From Chloroflexota bacterium (lineage in GTDB: Bacteria > Chloroflexota > UBA6077 > JACCZL01): 64,000 nt of DNA. Made by a program: the position numbers and the translations under genes. The notes below the pieces were generated by a model, which ran no database searches, was not told where the DNA came from, and saw only the letters and a list, made by a program, of their open reading frames with translations. The stretch lies in contig JADLFM010000023.1 of assembly GCA_020845495.1 (NCBI GenBank), forward strand, positions 186,001 to 250,000, given 5' to 3'. This document shows positions 38,501-46,014 of the stretch, one piece after another; positions within the stretch are counted from its first letter, which is position 1, and each line of letters starts with the position of its first letter.

Positions 38501-39609
38501 TGTCTGAGCGATTGCCTCGTGCCCCGCGGCGCCTGAGCCGCCGACACTTCCTGAAGACGAGCGTCACCGGCGCGGCTGTACTGACGCTGGCCGGTTGCAG
38601 CCAACTCACCCCCAGCGGCTCGCGGGCCGCGCCGGGCTCAAAGGAGCCGCGCAGCCTGACCGTCTCGATCTGGGGTGGCGTGACCGAGGAGAGCGTCCGT
38701 AAGTGGGTGCTGCCTCGGTTCCAGAAGGAGTTCAACGCCACCGTGACGCTGGACGTCGGCCTCCAGGGCGCCCGGTTCAACAAGCTGCTCTCGCAGCGGG
38801 GCGCCCAGACGGTCGACATCTTCTGCTCGACGGAGGAGCTCGTCTACAACGGGCTCAAGCAAGATCTCTTCGAGAAGATCGACCCCAAGAAGATCCCGAA
38901 CATGGCTCGGCTCCACCCGTGGGCGACCCCGGTGCCGGAATACGGCCCGGCGATTGGGCTCACGACCTTCGGCCTCGCGTACAACACCCGCGCCCTCTCG
39001 ACTCCGCCCACGAGCTGGGCCGACCTCTGGAGGCCGGACTTGCGCGGCCGGCTCGCGCTCATCAACTTCACGCACTCGCAGGGGCCGGCCTTGCTGATCC
39101 GAGCGGCCGAGCTCCATAACGGCTCGATGCAGGCGGTCGACGCGGGTTTCGCCAGCCTGGCCGAGCTTCGACCGGCGGTGGTGGAGCTGTATTTCACGGA
39201 GTACATCCCCCAGTTGTTGCAGGATCAGGTGCTCGTGGCGCCGGAGTTGGACTACTACGTCCAATCGCTGAAGCTACAGGGCTACCCTATCGACTGGGTG
39301 CTGCCTGACGACGGCGCGTTCAGCGTGCTCCAGATAGCGAACATCGTGAAGGGTTCGCCGAATCGACAGGTGGCCGAACAGTTCATCGACTTCTACCTTG
39401 ACAGCGAGAGCCAGCGTGCGATTGCGAACGATAACTACACCTCTCCCTCCAACAAGGAGACGACGCTCGAGCCGACGGTCGCGGCAAAGACGATGGTCGG
39501 CGATCGGCTGGCGAAGCTGCGGACGTTTGACCTCGAGACCATCGCCGATGCACGTCCGGCCTGGACCGAGCGGTTTAGCGCCGAGGTACTTCCCAAGTGG
39601 AAGGGCTGA
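38497..39609 (+). CDS. ABC transporter extracellular binding lipoprotein (family 1/ThiB-PotD type)
   Basis: A ~370-residue substrate-binding protein. The signal region has SRRHFLK (twin arginine), a hydrophobic stretch and a lipobox ending LAGC. The mature part (LTVSIWGGVTEESVRKWVLPRFQKEF, YNTRAL..PPTSWADLW, FIDFYLDSESQ) is typical of spermidine/iron/thiamine-type type II binding proteins. Two adjacent ATGs (38497 and 38500) are possible; GGAG lies four or seven bases upstream. Position after a TPP riboswitch and thiD points to a thiamine or pyrimidine precursor as ligand, which is inference. Confidence 0.88.
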   Translation: MMSERLPRAPRRLSRRHFLKTSVTGAAVLTLAGCSQLTPSGSRAAPGSKEPRSLTVSIWGGVTEESVRKWVLPRFQKEFNATVTLDVGLQGARFNKLLSQRGAQTVDIFCSTEELVYNGLKQDLFEKIDPKKIPNMARLHPWATPVPEYGPAIGLTTFGLAYNTRALSTPPTSWADLWRPDLRGRLALINFTHSQGPALLIRAAELHNGSMQAVDAGFASLAELRPAVVELYFTEYIPQLLQDQVLVAPELDYYVQSLKLQGYPIDWVLPDDGAFSVLQIANIVKGSPNRQVAEQFIDFYLDSESQRAIANDNYTSPSNKETTLEPTVAAKTMVGDRLAKLRTFDLETIADARPAWTERFSAEVLPKWKG

Positions 39610-39725
39610 GGTGACACCAGCGTCACGGTCGAATCTCCAGGGTCGTGGGCAGGACGCATGCGGAATTCACCCTGGTCTCGGTGGGGATTGCCGGGCGCGG
39701 CGGACCGGCCAGTCGTGAGACAGGG

Positions 39726-41429
39726 ATGCTGAGCGCGACGCGGCCCCCTGTGCTGGTGGCGTCATCGCCGGCGACGGTGGACGCCGCCCGCCCGTTCCCG
39801 GCGGGAGTACGCCGGCGCCGCCGCCGGCTGGATCTGCTTGCGTTCCTGCCACTCGGCGTGCTGCTGGTTGGCCTGATTGGCCTGCCGATGCTCGGTGTCG
39901 TGGTCACCAGCCTGCTGCCGAGCCGGGTGGTCGGGGCCGGAACACTGGCGAACTACGGCTACCTGTTGACCCGCGCCCCATTCCTGGAGGCGCTGGCTCG
40001 GACGCTCCTGGTGAGCGGCGCGGTAACTCTGCTGGCGACGCTTCTGGCTATCCCGACGGCTTTGGCGCTCGACCGTCTACCGCCCTCCACCCGTCAGGCG
40101 GGTGCGCTGCTACTCCTGCTGCCGATCCTGGTAGGCCCGCTCGTGCTCGCGCTCGGCTGGCTGGCGGTCCTGTCTGGAAGTCGTCCGCTCGGGCCGCTGG
40201 GGATTGTCCTGCCGCGCCTCGTCGGGCACGAGAGCGGTACGGTCGTCGGGCTGGTCGGGTATACCGTGCCGTTCGTGACGCTGGTGTTGCTCGCTGGCCT
40301 GGCCCGCCTCGACCCCGCCGTCGTTGCCGCCGCCTCGCTCGACGGGGCCGGCCGCTGGCGGGGCTTCCGCTCGGTTACCTGGCCGCTGATCCTGCCGTCG
40401 CTGGCAGGCGGTGCGCTGCTGGCGATGCTGCTGGCAATGAGCGCCTACGTCACGCCACAGTACCTCGGCGGTGGCGCCCGCCCAGTGCTGACCACCGTTA
40501 TCGCCCAATACGTGCTCGGCACGTTCGACCGTCCGCTGGCGGCGACGGCGGCTGTCGTGCTGGTCGTCGTGACGACCGGACTGGCGCTCGTCTGGTGGCG
40601 GCCACCTGTCTACGTCATCGAAGAGCAGGGGCGACGGGACCGGACCGGGTATCGCGACCGGCACACCGATTACCTGAGCGCCGGCTGGCTGATCCTTGCC
40701 GGCGGCCTGATGCTGTTGCCCCTGGCCACGATCGTGGCCGGATCGTTCAGCCCTGACGCCCTCTTCCCGGCCTTGCCGACTGGCGTCAGCGTGCGTTGGT
40801 ATCAGCGCATCCTGACCGACTCAACGATCGCATCGGCCACCGGCCTCAGCCTTGGCGTGGCAGTGGCCGCGACGGTACTGGCGACCCTGGTGGCTCTCCC
40901 GGCCGCGATTCGGCTGGCCCGTCGAGGGCCGACCTGGCTGACTGGGCTGGCGACGGCACCGTTCGCAGCTCCCCAACTGGTCGTGAGTCTGGCGATCCTG
41001 GGCGGCGTGGTCGTGCTGGGGCTGGCGCCGGCCCCGCATGGCCTCGTGCTGGCGCACGCGGCGTTCGTGACGCCGGTTGTACTACGCGCCGTGCTGGCGA
41101 GCCTGGAAGGGCTCGATCCGGCCCTGACGGAGGCAGCCGCCGTCGACGGTGCCGGCGAGCTTCGGACCGTGGCGAGCGTGCTCCTGCCGTCGATTGGGCC
41201 GGGCCTTGGTAGCGGCGCCGCGCTCGCCTTCGTTCTCTCCTTTACCAACGTCCCGCTGTCGTTGTTCCTCGCGACCCCACGGGCCATGCCGCTGCCGATC
41301 TTGATGCTCTCGCGCCTGGAGACCGGTCTCGATCCAGGACTGGCAGCCCTCTCGGTCCTGTTAATGGCGGCTGTGCTGCCGGCCGGCCTGTTTGCCGCGC
41401 GTCTCGGCCTGGCGCGGTCGCTCGTCTGA
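39726..41429 (+). CDS. Fused ABC transporter permease (ThiP/FbpB type)
   Basis: About 567 residues with two permease halves in one chain, as in ThiP and FbpB. Each half has six or so TM helices and an EAA loop: AAASLDGAGRWRGFRSVTWPLILP in the first and EAAAVDGAGELRTVASVLLPSI in the second. The ATG at 39726 precedes a basic segment and the first TM helix; a GTG at 39645 is a longer option. It is the membrane part for the upstream binding protein. No ATPase gene follows, so the energising subunit (ThiQ-like) is missing from the operon. Confidence 0.9.
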   Translation: MLSATRPPVLVASSPATVDAARPFPAGVRRRRRRLDLLAFLPLGVLLVGLIGLPMLGVVVTSLLPSRVVGAGTLANYGYLLTRAPFLEALARTLLVSGAVTLLATLLAIPTALALDRLPPSTRQAGALLLLLPILVGPLVLALGWLAVLSGSRPLGPLGIVLPRLVGHESGTVVGLVGYTVPFVTLVLLAGLARLDPAVVAAASLDGAGRWRGFRSVTWPLILPSLAGGALLAMLLAMSAYVTPQYLGGGARPVLTTVIAQYVLGTFDRPLAATAAVVLVVVTTGLALVWWRPPVYVIEEQGRRDRTGYRDRHTDYLSAGWLILAGGLMLLPLATIVAGSFSPDALFPALPTGVSVRWYQRILTDSTIASATGLSLGVAVAATVLATLVALPAAIRLARRGPTWLTGLATAPFAAPQLVVSLAILGGVVVLGLAPAPHGLVLAHAAFVTPVVLRAVLASLEGLDPALTEAAAVDGAGELRTVASVLLPSIGPGLGSGAALAFVLSFTNVPLSLFLATPRAMPLPILMLSRLETGLDPGLAALSVLLMAAVLPAGLFAARLGLARSLV

Positions 41430-42364
41430 TGCGTCTCACGCTCCGGCTGGCCGCCTGGACCCCTCCGATTGCCGAAGCGGCGACGTTCGCTGCGCCCTGG
41501 GTGCATGGGTACTTCTCCGAGGCGAACCTGGATTTCACCTGGCAGACGGCTGATGGCTCGGCGGCGGCGCTCGGACTGGTCGAGTCCGGCGCAGCAGACG
41601 TAGCCTTCGCCAGTTGCTTCGGTGTGCTCCAGGCCATCGGGCGGGGCGCGCCGATCCTCGCCGTCTACAACCTGTTTCCGCGCTCGTGCTTCGTCGTCTT
41701 CGGGCCTGGCGGCAGCCAGATCGCGCGGCCGGCCGAGCTCGCTGGGCGGCGAATCGGCACCCGGAGTATTCACAGCAGCGGGACGGCCTGGCTCCAGGCG
41801 TTGCTTCGGCTAGACGGCCGGTCTGGCGACGACGTTCGGTCGGTCGTGGTGGGCGACGACGGCGTGCGGATGCTGCTTACCGGTGAGGTCGACGGGCTGG
41901 TCGGCTCGGATGCCATCCTCTACGACGCCCTGCGAGCCGGCCTCGAGAGCCCGTTCACGTTCTGGCTCGACACGTTGCTACCGCTGCCGTCCGACGTGTT
42001 GGCGATCCGGCCCGATCGCATCGAGGAGGTCGGCCCGGCCGTTCGGCGCTTCCTCAGGGCCTACCGACGCGGGGTCCACGCGGCAGCGCAGCGGCCCGCC
42101 TGGGCGGCCGAGGCACTCGCACGGGGAACCGTCGACGGCGTGGATGAGCGCCGCAATCGGGCGATGCTCGCGCTCCGTTTGCTGCTCTCGTCGCCGCGAA
42201 CCTGCCAGCCCCTCGGCTGGTTCGACGTGCCGGCCATCTGTCAGACTGCTGCGCGGCTCGGACGGCTCGGCGTCCTGTCGGCGCACGACGCGCTGGTAGC
42301 GGGCGCCTTCACCAACGAGGTCGTAGCCGGACTGGACGTGCCAGATACAGGTGCATCGGAGTAA
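41429..42364 (+). CDS. NMT1/THI5-like binding protein without signal peptide
   Basis: A 311-residue protein of the NMT1/THI5-like (SsuA/ThiY) fold: LTLRLAAWTPPIAEAATFAAPW, ADVAFASCFGVLQAIGRGAPI, LAGRRIGTRSIHSSGTAWLQALL. It starts inside the permease stop (TGATG). The N-terminus has no signal sequence or lipobox, unusual for a binding protein; it may act in the cytoplasm. The yeast Thi5 active-site cysteine cluster (C-C-C-F-C) is not visible, so an HMP-phosphate synthase role is not supported by motif. Being last in a TPP-controlled operon with thiD ties it to pyrimidine/thiamine metabolism. Confidence 0.82.
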   Translation: MRLTLRLAAWTPPIAEAATFAAPWVHGYFSEANLDFTWQTADGSAAALGLVESGAADVAFASCFGVLQAIGRGAPILAVYNLFPRSCFVVFGPGGSQIARPAELAGRRIGTRSIHSSGTAWLQALLRLDGRSGDDVRSVVVGDDGVRMLLTGEVDGLVGSDAILYDALRAGLESPFTFWLDTLLPLPSDVLAIRPDRIEEVGPAVRRFLRAYRRGVHAAAQRPAWAAEALARGTVDGVDERRNRAMLALRLLLSSPRTCQPLGWFDVPAICQTAARLGRLGVLSAHDALVAGAFTNEVVAGLDVPDTGASE

Positions 42365-42472
42365 CGGACGAGTCGGCCGCCGTGGGCCGAGCTCCTACAC
42401 CAAAGCCACGGTAGGAACTACATGTCCGTAACCAGGGGGCATGTGGTTTCCACCTCGGTATTGGTTTAGTGG

Positions 42473-42502
42473 CAGGGGCGGGGCCGCCTGTTCCCGCCCC
42501 TG
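42473..42502. terminator. GC-rich hairpin between convergent operons
   Basis: CAGGGGCGGG (42473-42482) pairs perfectly with CCCGCCCCTG (42493-42502), ten base pairs around a ten-base loop. It lies between the end of the thiamine operon and the convergent AOR gene and could end both transcripts; no T-run. Confidence 0.65.
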
Positions 42503-42531
42503 ACGTGAGTGGGCTGCCTTCGGCCGGTGAC

Positions 42532-44409
42532 TCAGTGAAGCGCCTCCGCGGGCATGCTCAGCCCAAGCCGCTCCAGCGTCTCGGGCTTCGGGGTGCCGTG
42601 CTCGTCCCAGCCGCGTAGCCTGTAGAGCTCCTGTAGCATCGGCTCGAACGGCGGTACGTGCTCGGAACCGCCCGTCTCGCGTGGCTCCTCCAGCATGCGG
42701 CGCGGCAGCACGTCGTCGGCACCGGTCGAGCCGCACATGAAGTTGTAGATCCGCTTCTGCGTGAAGATTCGCTCGCCAATTTGCATGAGCTCGTCGAGCG
42801 AGATGCCGCGACCGGTGATCGCGTTGTACCACTCGAGCAGGTGGTTCGGCTTCGTCCCACCGAACATGATGAACTTGCAGGCCTTGAGCGAGTCGAACAG
42901 GCCCATCAAGTTCTGGCCGGTGTAGACGATCCAGGGTGTCGTTTCCGGGTCGTGGCGGTCGCCCGGCTCGGTGAGGCCAAGCTCCGGCAGCGTCAGGACG
43001 CGCTGGAAAGTGTGCCCGAACGACGACAGGTGATCGGCCCCGCGTGCCGACGTGGCGTAAGCGATCGAGTTAGCGAAGAAGGCGCGCGGGTCGTGGGCCG
43101 GGAAGTCCAGGCCACGGACGTGAATCGCGAAGTCCTGGCCCCCGATCTGCTCGGCCAGCCGCCGGGTGCCCTCGCCGAGCCGCCAGCCGAACTCGGTGCT
43201 GCGGTTGCCCATCTGGCTCATCGCCTCGACGAGCGCGGCGTCGTTGCCCCAGATCAGATCGATGCCGCCGGTGTCCTCGCGGGTGAGCAGCCCCCGCTGG
43301 TACGCCTCCATGGCGAAACCGATCGTAGCGCCCGCCGAGATGGTGTCCATGCCGAGGCGGTTGCAGAGCTCGTTCGCCTTCTGGATCGCGGTGATGTCGT
43401 CCACCAGCAGGTTCGAGCCATTGAGCGCCGTCGTCTCGTACTCCAGGCCGCCCTGCTCGATGCCGGCGTACGGCCCTTCGGTGACGTGGACGGTTCGTCC
43501 GCAGCCAATGATGCAGGTGCCGCAGTAGTACCGCCCGGTCAGGATCGTCTCCTTCATGACGACGCCGGAGATCTTGTCCGGACCTTCCTCCCAGTGGCTC
43601 TGTTGCCAGTTGCGGACCGGCCAGTTTCCCATCTTCTCGTGGGTCGCGATCCCGCCGGCCGTCCCGAGCGCGCCGAACCCCCTGGACTGGGCCACGATGT
43701 CCTTGCGGAGCCGCTTCAGCGATGCGTCCAGTGCGGCCGGGTCGGCGATTGGAACCTGCTTCGTGCCTCGCGCCACGATCGCCTTCAGGTTCTTGGAGCC
43801 CATCACAGCGCCGACGCCGCAGCGCCCGGCCGCGCGGCCATCCTTCCCGTCGACCATGATTGCCGAGACGCGGGCCAGCTTCTCACCGGCCGGCCCGATG
43901 CAGGCGACGCCCGGTGCTTCGCCGCGACGGTCGCCGGTGTTGTGGCGCTCGACGAGGAGATCGTGCGTCTCGAACGTGTCCTTGCCCCAGAGGTCGGAAG
44001 CATCGCGGATCTCGACCGTGTCGTCGGCGATCCAGAGATAGACTGGACTGGCCGCCTTCCCCCGCACGATCAGCATGTCGTACCCGGACTTCTTGAGGCT
44101 GTTCGCCCAGTGGCCGCCGCAGTCGGCCTCGCCGAAGACGCCGGTGAGCGGCGACTTGAAGGTGACCTCGAAGCGGTTCGAGAGCGGGACCGACGTGCCG
44201 TTGTACGGGCCGGTCCCGAAGATCAGCAGGTTCTCCGGTGCGAGCGCGTCCGCCGTCGCCGACTCCGGGCTCTGGCTCAGGAGATGTGCGCCCAGCCCGC
44301 TGCCGCCGATCCAGCGGTCGGCGAGCTCCTGGCTCAACGCGCGCCTGTGGATCTGCCCTGACGTCAGGTCGATATCGAGAATGGTGCCCATATACCCGAG
44401 CGGCGGCAT
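42532..44409 (-). CDS. Aldehyde ferredoxin oxidoreductase family protein
   Basis: A 625-residue tungsten/molybdenum pterin enzyme oxidising aldehydes to acids with ferredoxin. The N-terminal beta domain is recognisable (GYMGTILDIDLTSGQI, LIFGTGPYNGTSVPLSNRFEV), followed by GSKNLKAIVARG. The 4Fe-4S ligands are C296, C299 and C303 (YYCGTCIIGC) and C511 (DSLKACKF). GGGAGG is four bases before the ATG. Usual length is about 600-620. No ferredoxin, MoaD-like or cofactor genes adjoin, so it is an isolated member, and its substrate may differ from simple aldehydes. Confidence 0.93.
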   Translation of the reverse strand: MPPLGYMGTILDIDLTSGQIHRRALSQELADRWIGGSGLGAHLLSQSPESATADALAPENLLIFGTGPYNGTSVPLSNRFEVTFKSPLTGVFGEADCGGHWANSLKKSGYDMLIVRGKAASPVYLWIADDTVEIRDASDLWGKDTFETHDLLVERHNTGDRRGEAPGVACIGPAGEKLARVSAIMVDGKDGRAAGRCGVGAVMGSKNLKAIVARGTKQVPIADPAALDASLKRLRKDIVAQSRGFGALGTAGGIATHEKMGNWPVRNWQQSHWEEGPDKISGVVMKETILTGRYYCGTCIIGCGRTVHVTEGPYAGIEQGGLEYETTALNGSNLLVDDITAIQKANELCNRLGMDTISAGATIGFAMEAYQRGLLTREDTGGIDLIWGNDAALVEAMSQMGNRSTEFGWRLGEGTRRLAEQIGGQDFAIHVRGLDFPAHDPRAFFANSIAYATSARGADHLSSFGHTFQRVLTLPELGLTEPGDRHDPETTPWIVYTGQNLMGLFDSLKACKFIMFGGTKPNHLLEWYNAITGRGISLDELMQIGERIFTQKRIYNFMCGSTGADDVLPRRMLEEPRETGGSEHVPPFEPMLQELYRLRGWDEHGTPKPETLERLGLSMPAEALH

Positions 44410-44592
44410 GATGCCTCCCTGGCCGTGAGTCTACGGATCGGCGCGCCCGTCGTACCTACCGCTCGACGGTGTGTGATGCGCGGCGGAGCCGACCCGGAGC
44501 GGCCTCGCACCTGGCTGTCCCAGCGGCGCCGGCGGCGGCATTGTAGCACCCCCTCCCGGCTGGTTCGTCGCTTTGCCAGGGAGCGGGCGCGC

Positions 44593-45648
44593 TTATGGAC
44601 CGATCAGGAGCAGGTGGTCGAAGGTCACTGCGACCGGATCGGACCACGTGACCGTGCCAACGGTTACGATTCCCTGCGCGTAGCGGTCGTCCTCGACCGC
44701 GAGGACCGATTGTCCGTCCAAAGACACGTCGATGGCTGGACCAACAGCCCGCACAACCAGCCGCCGAGCGGTGCTGACCTTGAAATCGCCTGGTAGCGGC
44801 GCGTGCGCCACGATCGGCTGACGCCGGCCTTCGTCGAACGCGTCGAGACTGGCCTCGCCGACGAACGGGTTGACCGAGAGGATGTAGCCGGTCCCGCCGC
44901 CACGCTCCGGCTCGTAGCGGAAGCGTACCGTCAGTGCGGCGGGACCGGCGATCGTCTCGAACGCCACATCGCTGATGAGGGTAAAGTCGCTGGCAATGGT
45001 CTCTGGCGTTCCCAGCGCCCGCGCGAGCGCCACGCCCCGCTCAGGAACGCCGCCGATCCGCGAGCGGAGCACCTGGCGCTCCTCGCGCCTGGCCTGCGGA
45101 CCGGACGCATCGTGCCCATCGCTCGGCCAGATGACCGTCGCCAGCGCACCCGCGGCCGGATCGGCGGCGATGCTGGTGTGCAGCCGATAGGCGGCGTCCA
45201 GGTCTGGCGCATCCGCGTTCGCCGCGACGACTATGCCGTAGACGCCCGGCAGCGAGATGGCCGCCGTGGTCGTGAGGACAGCCGCCTCACCCTCATTTCG
45301 ACGTGCTTCGGCCAGCGTGTGGCCGGTCCAGTCGAGTACCTGCACGCGCCCCGTCGACGAGCCGCCGTCCAGACTCACCGTGAGAGAAGCCGGCGCGCGG
45401 AGGACGTCGAGACGATAGGTCGCACGGCCGTCAGTCTGGTCGAGGCGGCCATCGGACGGTGCGTCTGCCGTCAGCCGGCAGGAGTCGGCAGCGATCTCCG
45501 GACCGAGCGCACAGACTGATTCAGTCGTGGTCTGTTCCGCGGCGCGTACACTCGGGGCGTCGCCACCTGGCGGAAATCCGGCGAAATTGAAGCTGAGTAC
45601 AGCACACAGGCCGGTCTGGATGAGCCATCCGGAGAGTCGTCGGATCAT
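44593..45648 (-). CDS. Hypothetical secreted protein
   Basis: A 351-residue protein with an N-terminal signal peptide (basic MIRRLSG, hydrophobic IQTGLCAVLSFNFAGF, probable cleavage after VRA). The first half (RATYRLDVLRAPASLTVSLDGGSSTGRVQVLDWTGHTLAEA) resembles beta-sandwich pre-peptidase C-terminal-like domains; the second half (FRYEPERGGGTGYILSVNP, LPGDFKVSTARRLVVRAVG, IDVSLDGQSVLAVEDDRYAQGIVTVGT) looks like a concanavalin/laminin-type jelly roll. No catalytic motif. The ATG at 45648 has GGGAGCG upstream. Role unknown; likely carbohydrate or surface binding. Confidence 0.7.
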   Translation of the reverse strand: MIRRLSGWLIQTGLCAVLSFNFAGFPPGGDAPSVRAAEQTTTESVCALGPEIAADSCRLTADAPSDGRLDQTDGRATYRLDVLRAPASLTVSLDGGSSTGRVQVLDWTGHTLAEARRNEGEAAVLTTTAAISLPGVYGIVVAANADAPDLDAAYRLHTSIAADPAAGALATVIWPSDGHDASGPQARREERQVLRSRIGGVPERGVALARALGTPETIASDFTLISDVAFETIAGPAALTVRFRYEPERGGGTGYILSVNPFVGEASLDAFDEGRRQPIVAHAPLPGDFKVSTARRLVVRAVGPAIDVSLDGQSVLAVEDDRYAQGIVTVGTVTWSDPVAVTFDHLLLIGP

Positions 45649-46014
45649 GCTCGCTCCCGGCCGGGCATCATGCGTCGGTACAGACCGGCCGACGGATGGT
45701 ACCCGATGCATCCTGGAATATGCCGAGGGTATCCACGATGAGGCAGCAGCAGAGTCCCCGTGTCCGTGCCGTCTGATCTCCCCGACCATCTGTCTCGACG
45801 ACTCCGAGCGGGCCGAGGCGCCCGTCGGTGCGAGGGTCCGCCCTCGGCGGCTGAGCACGGCTGACCGGGGCAGGCGAGGCGTCCGGTATCATTCTTTCGA
45901 CCAAAGACGTACCCCTGGCCGGCGAGGCCGCAACGGTCGAAACCCGCCCACCTGCACCCCTCTGCTCGCCCCTCAACCCATAGATCCGTTAGGACTCGAT
46001 CGCCCAGCTTTTCG
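45649..46014. other. Divergent intergenic region before leuS
   Basis: 366 bases between the secreted-protein start and leuS. No T-box leader motif is visible upstream of leuS. TATCAT near 45889 is -10-like with no good -35. Nothing else recognised. Confidence 0.4.

Noticed and set aside
41429..42364. Calling this gene a true Thi5 HMP-P synthase
   Set aside because: The cysteine-rich Thi5 active-site motif is not visible; only the fold-level family can be supported.
42658..44361. 567-codon plus-strand frame opposite the AOR gene
   Set aside because: Antisense shadow; AOR motifs and a good ribosome-binding site support the minus strand.
45859..46014. T-box leader for leuS
   Set aside because: No T-box sequence or specifier/antiterminator stems are visible.
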